Assembly (NCBI GenBank): GCA_030041335.1
Contig: JASHOB010000042.1
Span: 50,366-114,365, forward strand
DNA: 64,000 nt
Reading direction: 5' to 3'
Source of the DNA: Alphaproteobacteria bacterium
Lineage (GTDB): Bacteria; Pseudomonadota; Alphaproteobacteria; ATCC43930; CGMCC-115725
The position numbers and the translations under genes are program-made. The notes beneath the pieces are model-generated. The model was not told the origin of the DNA. It was given only the letters and a program-made list of their open reading frames with translations, and made no database searches. Of the stretch, positions 1 through 9,100 are shown piece after piece. Numbering within the stretch: position 1 is the first letter of the stretch; each line of letters starts with the position of its first letter.

Positions 1-335
1 TCGGCGACCGACAGCGCCTCGGGCGTGAACTCGCCGCCGCCCGCGACCGCGGCGTTGTCGCGGGTGATGAAGCCATCGACGATCTGCTTGGTGCGTGCGT
101 AGTCGGTGCCCGGCGCATCCCGCAGGATCAGGTTGATCTTCGGATTGCCGTCCTTGCCGTCATGCTGTTGCATATAAAGGTCGATTTCGCGCTTGTAGTC
201 CTGGCCCCATTCGGCATAGGCGCCGGAAAAGGCGGCGACGATGCCGACGGTCGGCTCCTCGGCGAAAACCGATGGGGCGACGAAAACGCCGGCGAAGGCG
301 ACGGCGCAGGCGGTGGCGAATAAATTTCGTTTCAT
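1..335 (-). CDS. Liv-type ABC transporter substrate-binding protein, N-terminal part (cut by window edge)
   Basis: The reading frame starts at an ATG at 335 and runs off the left edge, so only about the first 111 residues are present. It opens with a Sec-type signal peptide (MKRNLFATACAVAFAG..., hydrophobic core, cleavage probably after VFA). The mature protein starts EEPTVGIVAAFSGAYAEWGQ, which is the usual first strand and ligand-loop start of periplasmic type-1 binding proteins of the leucine/branched-chain family. The segment IVDGFITRDNAAVAGGGEF fits the family's second strand, where substrate availability at a given site is scored. It would deliver an amino acid, amide or organic acid to a Liv permease encoded beyond the window. 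The family call is firm; the substrate is unknown. Confidence 0.8.
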   Translation of the reverse strand, partial: MKRNLFATACAVAFAGVFVAPSVFAEEPTVGIVAAFSGAYAEWGQDYKREIDLYMQQHDGKDGNPKINLILRDAPGTDYARTKQIVDGFITRDNAAVAGGGEFTPEALSVA

Positions 336-919
336 CGTACCCTCCCTTATCATTTTTTGGGGATGAACCGGTCGCTTCAAGGGCTGAGCCCTCGACAGTG
401 GGGTATGGGCCCAAAAGGGCGTGCCCAACCCCGGCTTGCTAGCGAGTAACCACTAGTGAAACAGTATCGACCGGTGGGACGAACTCCAAATTAAAGAAAT
501 GTCATATATTTCGCGAACGATCATTGGACGAGTTAAAGTCAAAGTCACGGTGTTTCGCCTCATAATGCGGTGCTCCGACGCAGAGTATGAGCCGCCGACA
601 CGCGCCGGAAGATCGAAGGCTTGCTACCCGTCCCCCAATTGAAGCCGCCGGTGCGGAGAGAACTCTCGCAGTGCAGCAGCATTGACCAGTCAGGCAAAAC
701 CAAATCTGATTGGCTTCACTTGAAATGAGGTCACGCTTTTTTCAGCACGTTATCGTGGCGGACCGATCAGGGCCAAGAATAGTCGCCGCTGCAACTTCCG
801 GCACTGGCAGTTCCTCCCGGATTCGCGGGCGTCGGCGTCCTTTTTTGTGCATCGCCCAAACAAGATCTTGTACATGTCGCCATCGGGCGGGCGACGACGC
901 GAAAGGGGGCGAGAGCTGC
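336..919. other. Intergenic region, no supported gene
   Basis: This 584-base stretch lies between the start of the binding-protein gene (minus) and the end of the flavoprotein gene (minus). It must carry the promoter of the binding-protein gene. Short ORFs on both strands, for example on the plus strand from 710, show no recognisable domain and no convincing ribosome binding site. Confidence 0.6.
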
Positions 920-2941
920 TTACGACGTTTTGACCTGCGTCGGGAACCCGCTAATCGTTTTGCTCACGAGCATGGCGGATTCTATCGCTGATTCGAAGCA
1001 TCCTCCGCTGAAACGGGTTTGCGTCCAGTCGCCGACGACGTACAGATTAGAAAACCCGGCCACTTCGGCCGACGAAAATCGGCTCGCAACATTTCCTCCC
1101 GCGGGCGTTTGAACGTAAAGATCGGAAAAATCATAGTTCGCCAGATCGTAGCGGTCGACGATCTGCGACGATTGATATTGCGGCCAAAGCGTTTGGAGTG
1201 ACTGCGCCATCCATTGATTCGCACAATTGATCGCAAGCTGTAGCATCGCGTTCGGCGTGGGGGGTGTCGAACCAACATCCATGCAGCCGCAGAAGTAGCC
1301 GAGGGTTTGAGGAGCGTTAGGGCCGCTCCACGATTCCCGCGGCAAGAGTTGCGACATGTCCCCCCAGGAATCATAAGGCTCCGCGAAAGCGGTCATGACG
1401 GTCGGGCCGAGATACCAGCCGAGCCCGCTCAGTGTTGGCTCAAGCCAAAGCTGCAGCGACTGAGTCGCGACGGATCGGCTGCCGTTCAGCGCCGTCATCC
1501 ACGCGGAGCTTCCTTGAACAAAGGAGGGCTGCATATGCATGATTGCAGCCGGCGGAAGGGCGAGAATCACAATATCAAAATCCTTCCCCGCGGTCAGCGT
1601 CAGGGTTCCCACCGAAATTGTGCAAGAGCTTAATTCAAAGTTAGCCCCCTTGATCACGTTGCCGTCCTTGAGCTGGGACCAATCCGGCTGGTTCGGCCAA
1701 CATGCGAGACCGTTAACTTCGACCAGGGGATCGTACGGGCCGCCGTCAGCGGTCTGCGCCTGGATCGATAGCTCGATCGCCGCGATACCTCCGCTATTTC
1801 CCGCAAGGAGATTGGTCACGCGCGAAAAGAACTGGATCGACATTGATTTCCGGGCCTGTAAAACCTGATAGAATGGTGTGAACACGGTGTCGCCCATGGC
1901 CGCTGCCATTTTCCAGACCGGTGCGTCCCGATAGCCGAATGCCGCCTCCATCGCAAAGCGCAGCGTCACGCCGGCTGCGATGGACCCATTGGCAATGCTT
2001 TCCGCATCGCCGCCGGGGAAGGCAAACGTGAGATCATAGATCGCCCTGATTGGCGCTGATTCGAGAGCTTCATCAGATGCGTAGCAGCTGGAGAGCCATG
2101 CCCGGAAGTCCTGGTCGTTGAGAGCGTCGTAGCCGGCCTCCCCGCGGCCAAATACGTCGCGCAAGAAGCCGTACGCCATCGCCAGTCCCAGGTTTGCCAG
2201 GATCAGAAGGCGATCGGTCTTCTGTGCCATTGCGAGCGGCCGTGGAGCATAAGCGGGCAAGATCGCCTTTGTGCGACGACTTCCAAGAGCCAACTGCAAT
2301 TGTAGATTGGCCGTCTTCACTCTCGCCAGCTGTTCAAAATGATCTTCGGTCGGACTGGCGACAGCCTCGCGGATCGCGTCAACCGCATCTCCGCCCTTCC
2401 TGACGAGTTTTCCGACACCGACGGTGTTTTCGACCCAATCGGCGAGTCTCAAGATCAAGCCCCGAGGTCCCACCATCGGCGCAGATGAGGCAGCGGCAAG
2501 ATCAGCTACGGTTTGGTCCCCGGGCTCGCCGGGCCATTGCGGCAAGTTGGCGAAATTCCAGGGTGCCCAACTGCCTCCCGGACCGTCCGTCTCCATGAGC
2601 GTGAACTGCCGTTGGGGGAGGAAAGCATCGCGCCAGGTCTGGATCGGACTGGTGGGCGGCGGCTGCCATTCGTCATAGCACGTGCGAATCGTCGCGAACG
2701 CGTTCTGGTAGCACCCGAGCAACATATGCAGGCCGTGCTCTTCGATCCGGTCGTGGTGCTCGGCGGCGCGGCCGCTCGCGCATTTGCCCCCCAGCCGCCA
2801 ACCCTGCGCGTAGAGGGTCACTTGGTATCGGTCTTGCTGTTCAGGCGCAGTCAACCAGAACGCTGCGGCGACGCCTGCCGGACCGCCACCGAGAATGACG
2901 ATTTTCGTCGGAGCGGGTTGGGTTCCCTGTCCGTTAGTCAT
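920..2941 (-). CDS. FAD-dependent desaturase/amine-oxidase-like flavoprotein (COG3349 type), paralogue A
   Basis: This 673-residue protein begins with a Rossmann dinucleotide motif, ILGGGPAGVAAAFWL at about residues 15-29, followed by GWRLGGKCASGR, the second FAD contact of the phytoene/zeta-carotene desaturase and amine oxidase superfamily. The segment EHGLHMLLGCYQNAF matches the conserved GLHxFFGCYxN block of zeta-carotene and phytoene desaturases. The C-terminal NLYVVGDWTQTRFSGGCFES is the usual second FAD-binding block. A redox enzyme acting on a hydrophobic or isoprenoid-like substrate is likely, but no substrate can be named. The ATG at 2941 has AGAGG seven bases upstream. It is the last gene of a four-gene minus-strand unit, 56 bases after the decarboxylase-like gene, and is clearly paralogous to the 722-residue flavoprotein at 3936-6104. 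Confidence 0.8.
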   Translation of the reverse strand: MTNGQGTQPAPTKIVILGGGPAGVAAAFWLTAPEQQDRYQVTLYAQGWRLGGKCASGRAAEHHDRIEEHGLHMLLGCYQNAFATIRTCYDEWQPPPTSPIQTWRDAFLPQRQFTLMETDGPGGSWAPWNFANLPQWPGEPGDQTVADLAAASSAPMVGPRGLILRLADWVENTVGVGKLVRKGGDAVDAIREAVASPTEDHFEQLARVKTANLQLQLALGSRRTKAILPAYAPRPLAMAQKTDRLLILANLGLAMAYGFLRDVFGRGEAGYDALNDQDFRAWLSSCYASDEALESAPIRAIYDLTFAFPGGDAESIANGSIAAGVTLRFAMEAAFGYRDAPVWKMAAAMGDTVFTPFYQVLQARKSMSIQFFSRVTNLLAGNSGGIAAIELSIQAQTADGGPYDPLVEVNGLACWPNQPDWSQLKDGNVIKGANFELSSCTISVGTLTLTAGKDFDIVILALPPAAIMHMQPSFVQGSSAWMTALNGSRSVATQSLQLWLEPTLSGLGWYLGPTVMTAFAEPYDSWGDMSQLLPRESWSGPNAPQTLGYFCGCMDVGSTPPTPNAMLQLAINCANQWMAQSLQTLWPQYQSSQIVDRYDLANYDFSDLYVQTPAGGNVASRFSSAEVAGFSNLYVVGDWTQTRFSGGCFESAIESAMLVSKTISGFPTQVKTS

Positions 2942-2997
2942 TTTCGCCTCTCTATCCTGCGCTCAACCAGAGAGCTGAAACGTCGAAATAGGACCCG

Positions 2998-3939
2998 CTA
3001 CGAAGTAACGACAATCTCGGAACCGGAAAGGGCTTCAAAATCGAAAGTCGCCCACGCGGCAAACGTGACCGGCAACGTGGTCGAGGCGCCCCCTGGAGCG
3101 ACGCCGAGCAAATCATTCACGATCCCGTGACTTTCGCAGGTCGTGATTTTCACTACAAATCGGTCCCATATCGGTCCTCCGCCAGCGAAGCTTGTCACTT
3201 TGATCGGCGAGTTCACGATGGCTTGGTAGCATGCCTCATCCGGCACGTCGGACGCGCGAAACTGCTTCAAGACAATGCAGTCGATCGTCGGCTGCAGGCG
3301 AAGCGCCCGAAGGACCTCTGCACCCAGTCCGCCCAGCAGACCGGTGATCAACCCTTCCGCGGCTTGTGCCGCGCTTGGCCAGACCGACGTGGGTGGACCG
3401 GCCGACTGCGTTTGCGCCGCGCAATAGAGAACGTCGTGTTCGCCTTGGGTATTCGTCGACAACGTGCGAAAGAAGGTCGTTTTGCAGGAAAAATCGGTTA
3501 CGCCGGGCGCATCGCCGGCGACGCGGATTTTGGCACCGACTTTTGGCCAGCCCCAGACCTCTCGACCCGTGACCATGCCGATAGTGTAGTCAATGAAAAC
3601 GTAGGGGGCCCAAAATACCAGTCGCGGCAGGAGCTCCCCCGAACGGTACTCCAGGAGAGGGGCCCAAATTGCGGCTTCGCGGCCCGGCAGCCAACCGACG
3701 ACGTCGGCTCCGGATGTGCACCGCGCGATATCCATGAAGCTGAACACGGCGACGGGCAGTGGCACTTGATAGCGAACCGACCCGGCCGCTGCCGGAGTGA
3801 GGAGCGTATCGACCAGATTCTGCAATGCCTGCGTGCTGGCTTCGACACAAAAGACATGTGCTTTCGCGTCGGTGAACACCCCCGGCGGTGCAAGAGAGGC
3901 GGCGCCGTGACGGAGCCACGAGATGAACGGCGCGCTCAC
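2998..3939 (-). CDS. Acetoacetate decarboxylase (ADC)-superfamily protein
   Basis: The 313-residue product carries MVTGREVWGWPKVGAKI at about residues 122-138, the hallmark of the ADC superfamily, in which the lysine of the GxPK motif (Lys133 here) forms the Schiff base with a keto substrate. True acetoacetate decarboxylases have a second lysine directly after it that lowers the pKa; here that residue is valine, as in divergent members that can act as aldolases or dehydratases instead. Glu97 in the block ending LLEY may be the acidic partner. The GTG start at 3939 overlaps the TGA of the upstream flavoprotein gene (GTGA), so the two are translationally coupled. Its place between two desaturase-like flavoproteins suggests it processes the same metabolite. 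The family call is good; the reaction is unknown. Confidence 0.75.
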   Translation of the reverse strand: MSAPFISWLRHGAASLAPPGVFTDAKAHVFCVEASTQALQNLVDTLLTPAAAGSVRYQVPLPVAVFSFMDIARCTSGADVVGWLPGREAAIWAPLLEYRSGELLPRLVFWAPYVFIDYTIGMVTGREVWGWPKVGAKIRVAGDAPGVTDFSCKTTFFRTLSTNTQGEHDVLYCAAQTQSAGPPTSVWPSAAQAAEGLITGLLGGLGAEVLRALRLQPTIDCIVLKQFRASDVPDEACYQAIVNSPIKVTSFAGGGPIWDRFVVKITTCESHGIVNDLLGVAPGGASTTLPVTFAAWATFDFEALSGSEIVVTS

Positions 3940-6104
3940 GTTCCGGGCCCTTCCGAGGGCCGACGCCGAAGGAAATCATATCCCACGATCACGGCCGGCT
4001 CGCCGCAAATCGCGCGCGACGCCGCCGCGCCAGACATGACTGCTCCTTCGATGGTGGTTGTGTTGAAGCCGTGGCGAGTGCCCTCGCCAGCAAGAAACAG
4101 ATTGTCGAAGCCCGTCTCATTCGGATACAGCCGGTATTGGGTGGTTCGCGCTGCAGAGAGCGTGCAACACTCGGTCGGATCGATGTTTGCCCGCCAGAAT
4201 TGCGCGTCAAATCGAGCTTCGCCTGTGACGGACGTCGGCGCGTGAAGCACGCTCCAATCGAAGACGTCGCCAGAACTCGCCCGCGGCCACATCGCGTATG
4301 ACGATTTGTTCAACCATTCGATCGCCGCCTGGCGGATCTCCTGGCTCGCGGTCGCCGGGACGCTCGTATCCGAAGATGGCTGGCGATACAGAGTCGTTTT
4401 GTAGGTGCCGGTCAGATAGTGCAGCGACAGCGGCGCCGGCGGTGGCCACGGCTCGAAAGCAAGGACTTGGGTCATATCCGCCCAGATGTCGAGGTATTCC
4501 GGGCCTGCGACAGTCGCCGCCTTTGCCGTGGTCCATCCCAGCCCGGCGGCGCTCCGATCGCACCAGAGTTGGACTCCTTGCGAAGGAACGATGCCGACGT
4601 TGGTGACGTAATCACGAAAGGGCTCGCTTGCCTCGATCAATTGGGCGCACATGCTTTGGTCCTCATCGTTCAGAGGCTTATATGCGCCGAGCGAAATCGC
4701 GAGTATCACCCGGTCGAAATCTAGTCCGCGTTCCAGCGTTTCGGTTCGGACCGCTGGCCATTGGCACCAGTGGCTCTCGAAATTCACTCGTGCGTCACGC
4801 ATCTTGTCGCCGTCGCGGAGCTGATCCCAGAGCGGTTCGGCGGGCCAAACCGTTAAGCCGTCGAGCGGGCATGTGGGCATGTAGTCGCCGGCGATGGTAT
4901 CGGCTTGCACATCGAGCCGGATCGTCTGCACACTTTTCTTGTCGGCCGATAACTCGATACTGGTTACTTTACGAAAGAACCTAAAGCTGACGCTGCCGAG
5001 GAGATGTTCGTAAATTGGCGCGATAACGGCCTCTCCCATACCCGCTTGAAGCTCCCACATCATCGAGCCTTTGTAGGTGCCTACTAGGCGCATGATCACG
5101 CCTAGCGCGGCACCCGCGGCGTACGATGGACTTGCGACGTCGCCATCCTCATATTGGAACAACGTGTCGTAAACCGTCCGCACGACGCTTGAGGTCGCGA
5201 CGACCTTCGTATTGGCACCGTGGCTACAGAGCCATTCACGAAAGTCACGGTCGTCGATCGACTCAAGTGGGCGATCGGGCAGCACGAGATCTTCGGTGAT
5301 CCCCTTAACCACGGCCCAAAAGACCTCAAGGACGTCGTGCAGCATGGTCTGCCCGCCCGCAGCTAAGTTTGCATCGCGCGCTTCGCCCAAGAGATCAACG
5401 AGGTGCCGTAAGTCGCGCTCGTTTTGTCCGAAGAGACTGGATCCGAGGGATCGCAAATGCTCGCGCGCGGCCGCGAGCGCCGACCCGACCTTCGACTTGT
5501 TTCGTCCAAAGAGACAGAAACCGACGGATCGCAAATGCTCGCGCACGGCGCCGAGCACCGACCCGAGCTTTGGTGATCCTGCGACTTGTGGAGCTTCGGT
5601 TGGCGCTCCCTGCTCCGGTTCCGCGACGAACTCGAGGAGCCAGCCGATGACCGTCTCTATGATCTGACCCCATGTCGGCAGCAACGTCCCGTCTCCGGGG
5701 ACACCGTCATTGGCGGGCCATGTGAGTGGCCAATATCGCCACTTGCCATCGTTACCGAGGACACCGACCGGCGTGTAGCGCTGGGGCTTGACCGCGTCTT
5801 GCCACGTGGCCAGTTTCGAACCCGGCCCCGCGCCACGCGCGTCGTAGACTTCTCGAAGCATTTGGAAAACGTTTTCGTAGCAGCCGAACCAGACATGGAG
5901 CCCATGCTCTAGATTGCGCGGGATACATTCTGAATCGTGGCGGCGGACCTCTCGCCCGCTCGCCGCCTTGCCGCCAAGCCGCCAGCCCAGCTGGTAAACG
6001 ACGACTTCATATTGGTCGCGCAACGTTTGGGTCTTACTGAGTTGGTAGGCGGCGCTCAGGCCGGCCATGCCCCCACCCAGAATCGCGACTTTGATCTTCG
6101 CCAA
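3936..6104 (-). CDS. FAD-dependent desaturase/amine-oxidase-like flavoprotein, paralogue B
   Basis: This is a 722-residue relative of the 920-2941 product. Residues 5-20 hold the Rossmann motif VAILGGGMAGLSAAYQ, then GWRLGGKAASGREV and LEHGLHVWFGCYENVF, and the C-terminus has NLFLAGEGTRHGFNTTTIEG, so the FAD-binding frame is complete. Residues of about 175-230 form an insertion made of two 26-residue repeats (AxREHLRSxG...LFGxN), encoded by a 78-bp tandem duplication. Translation probably starts at a TTG at 6104, preceded by a G-rich stretch; the next gene downstream is coupled by a four-base overlap. It lies 24 bases after the cyclase-like gene and is probably cotranscribed with it. Substrate unknown. 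Confidence 0.78.
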   Translation of the reverse strand: MAKIKVAILGGGMAGLSAAYQLSKTQTLRDQYEVVVYQLGWRLGGKAASGREVRRHDSECIPRNLEHGLHVWFGCYENVFQMLREVYDARGAGPGSKLATWQDAVKPQRYTPVGVLGNDGKWRYWPLTWPANDGVPGDGTLLPTWGQIIETVIGWLLEFVAEPEQGAPTEAPQVAGSPKLGSVLGAVREHLRSVGFCLFGRNKSKVGSALAAAREHLRSLGSSLFGQNERDLRHLVDLLGEARDANLAAGGQTMLHDVLEVFWAVVKGITEDLVLPDRPLESIDDRDFREWLCSHGANTKVVATSSVVRTVYDTLFQYEDGDVASPSYAAGAALGVIMRLVGTYKGSMMWELQAGMGEAVIAPIYEHLLGSVSFRFFRKVTSIELSADKKSVQTIRLDVQADTIAGDYMPTCPLDGLTVWPAEPLWDQLRDGDKMRDARVNFESHWCQWPAVRTETLERGLDFDRVILAISLGAYKPLNDEDQSMCAQLIEASEPFRDYVTNVGIVPSQGVQLWCDRSAAGLGWTTAKAATVAGPEYLDIWADMTQVLAFEPWPPPAPLSLHYLTGTYKTTLYRQPSSDTSVPATASQEIRQAAIEWLNKSSYAMWPRASSGDVFDWSVLHAPTSVTGEARFDAQFWRANIDPTECCTLSAARTTQYRLYPNETGFDNLFLAGEGTRHGFNTTTIEGAVMSGAAASRAICGEPAVIVGYDFLRRRPSEGPGT
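5423..5578. repeat. 78-bp in-frame tandem duplication inside flavoprotein B
   Basis: Two adjacent 78-base units, 5423-5500 and 5501-5578, share about 57 of their first 68 bases by eye. Each encodes 26 residues with a charged helix (REHLRS) followed by LFGxN. The exact multiple of three keeps the frame open, and the paralogue at 920-2941 lacks this insertion. Confidence 0.85.
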
Positions 6105-6128
6105 GCCTGCGTCCCCCCTCTCTCGGCC

Positions 6129-9100
6129 CTACCCGCCGCCGTTGAATATGGCCGGAACCCATGCGCCCGCCTCGTGGCCCCAGGGCCGCGCGCCCAAGTT
6201 CCTCATCAACCTCAACCCCCGCTCTTGTTGCGTCGCGCGGGCTTGCCCCTCTGCGAGCGTCGCAACGAGTCCGAGGTGGCAAAATGCCTCATCGAGCGGC
6301 ATCGCGAGTCGTTCGGCCCATTCGAGCCCGCGGCGGCAAAAGCTGGCGGCGCGGCTTGTGCGCCCTTCGAGCAGCGCGCGCCGCGCCTCCAGCCAGTGCG
6401 CACGCGGCTGGCAGATCCGGGTTCCGGAGGCGTAGGCGCGCACAGCGCGACACGCCTCTTGGGTTCGCATGCCCAGGTCTTCTCTGCGTTCGCCGCGGGC
6501 AAGCGCCCGCTCCAGCAGCGCGAGATAGGTTTCCGCCACGGCGCCCACACTGATCCACGCGATGCCCATCGTGCAGGCGGCTTGCTGCATGTTCCGAAGC
6601 GCCACGTCGGCGCTGCGTTCGGCCCCTTCGAGATCGCCAGCCTGAAGGCTCGCCGCCGCGACCAAACCTTCGCATTGCAGCTGCTCCGCGCGATGCAAGT
6701 TTGGATCCCGCGCGATTTCAAGGCGACGAAGCGCAGGTTGAGGCGAACGCCCCTCAATCAGGTCGAGTGTACTGAGCCCGGCGAGGGTCCAGGCGCGTAC
6801 GGAGGGATTGTCCACCGCCTCGGCGTCAGGGCCAAACGAGTCGAAAGTCGACCGCGCGAGCGCGAAGTCGCCTGTCCCTATCGCAACATAGGCGCTCACG
6901 CAAAGGCAGGACTGAAGGCGAAACCGATCGCCCAGTCGGCCGAAGATCGTGGCGCCTTCGGCGAGATGCAATCGTGCCGCGGACCAGTCGCCGGCCGGTT
7001 GCGAGTAGACGCCGGCAAAAAGCTGAGCAAAAGCCTGGTCGCGTAACTCGCCGGCATTCTTCGCAGTTTCGATCGAGCGGCGACGATAGTATCTGGCGAG
7101 AAAGTGGAGCCGGGCAATTCCGAGACCGATCGCCAAGGCGCCGTAGCTTTCGATCGTCTCCCCCACAGAACCGATGCGTTCAGCCTGATTGAGCGCGGCG
7201 AGCACATCATATGCCAATTCGAGGGAATTACTCATGAAATACGCGTGCTCGGCGAGACGAGTGTTGAGATGTGCCGACAATTTCTTTCGCGCGCGTACTT
7301 CCGCATCGTGTGGTCTCCGAACGAAGCCCAGCCGGTGCGAAGCTTGCTGCGCGACCTGCGCCATCACCGAAAGTCCCATCGCCATCGAGGACGCTGGCCG
7401 TCTGACGCCGTTGAGACGCAGACAGTCGTTGAATTGCCTGCCCGCTTCGGGAAACCGCGCAAGTTCGTGGAGCGCCTCGCCCCGAACGAGCGCCATTTCC
7501 GCGCGCTGCGCATTGGCCAACGCCAGATGTGCCTGTGCCGCCAGCCGCTCCGCGCGTTCGACGTGCATCAGCGCGTCGTCGTTCGCGTGGCGGCGAAGCG
7601 AAAGACGAGCCGCCAGCATTCGAAACGCGATCGCCCTCTCGGTTTCGCCGGCATGTTCGCAATGATGCGCGAGCTCCGCGTAATATGGCTCCGGTGCGTT
7701 CGCGTGGCGGCGCTCGATGAGGTCGACAAGCCGCCGGTGGAGCGGGCGGCGCTGCGCGTAGCTCAGCAGGTCGTAGGTCGCTTCTTGGATGATCAGGTGG
7801 CGAAACGCGTGGGTCCGGCCCCCTTCGCCAGAAATCGGCGCCAGTATGCCGGCTCGCTCAAGACGGCTAATGCTTTCGTCGAGGGTTTCTGCCTCAATTG
7901 GAAAGGGGTAAGTAGCCAACAGTACTTCAAACTCGAACGTCCGGCCGATCACGCTCGCGACTTTTGCCACCAATTGATCCGTCTGACTCAACTTGTCGAT
8001 GCGATCGACCACGACGTCGCTGAGCCTGGAAGGCACCGCCGCGGCGGCAAGGTCCGGTGTGACGACACGACATCTGCCATCTACCGTCTCGATCAACTCG
8101 CGCTCCCTGAGGGCCAACGCGAGCTGCTCGACGTGGATCGGCAGGCCTTCCGACTGCCCGTGCACGAACTCGGTGAGACGCCGTGGAATCGACGGCGCGC
8201 CGAGGAGGTCGGACAGCATCTGCGCCGTGGCCCTGGCGTCGATCCGCCGCACTTCGATCTGTCGCACGGCACGGTCCATGACCTGGGCCGCATAGGGAGC
8301 GGTGGCGGCATCTCGCGGCCGCGACGTCGCGACGATCAGCATCTGAGGCAGCCGGCGGGACAACGTGATGAGGAGCTCGGCCGAAAGCGCGTCGATCCAA
8401 TGAAGATCGTCGATCAGAATGACGACAGGCCGCTCGCTCGCCCGCATCGCCGCGAGCGTTACCACGATGTCCTCGATACCCGTCTTTCGCGCGGCGCCCT
8501 TGATCTGCGCCGCGAGCTCGGAAATTTCTACACCGAGCGGAACGATATCTTCGATTAACGCCGCCTTCTGGGCAAGATCGGCCTCGCGCAGGGCATCGCC
8601 GAGCCGTTTCCTCATGGACGACGTGCTTGATGCGCTTCCTTCTCCCGGATCCTGGAGCAGCTGCCGAACCACTGACCGGAACGAATAATAGGCCGTTGCG
8701 CGCTCGATCACATGTGTGCTGGTCTCGATCATGCAGAAGCCGCTGGCGCGGGCGTCGCGACCAGTCTCCTGAAGCAGTCGCGATTTGCCGGCGCCTGGCT
8801 CGCCCTCGAGAACCACGAGGCCACCGTCGCCACGGCCAACGCGCTCGAGGCGATCGCGGAGTTCCGCAAGTTCCGCGTCCCTACCGAACAATCGGCCGCG
8901 CCGAGTTGCAGGGAAACTAGGCTGTGGTTGGCTGTCGATCAAACGATGAACCGTTAGCGGCTGTGCGCGTCCTCTGACGATCAGTTCTTCGGCCGCCGAA
9001 AACACAAACAGCGCCGCTGTCGCGCCCGCTGTTTCAGCGTCGCACAAGACCTCGCCATTCGCTGCCTGCATCAGCCTGGCGCCATAGTTGAGCACGGGTC

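Noticed and set aside
3127..4245. 372-codon ORF on the plus strand opposite the ADC-like and flavoprotein genes
   Set aside because: It is antisense to genes with clear domains, has arginine-rich composition and no recognisable motif.
5937..8558. Two long plus-strand ORFs (5937-7046 and 7104-8558) opposite the cyclase-like gene
   Set aside because: They shadow the coding strand of a GC-rich gene in the reverse frame and contain no domain.
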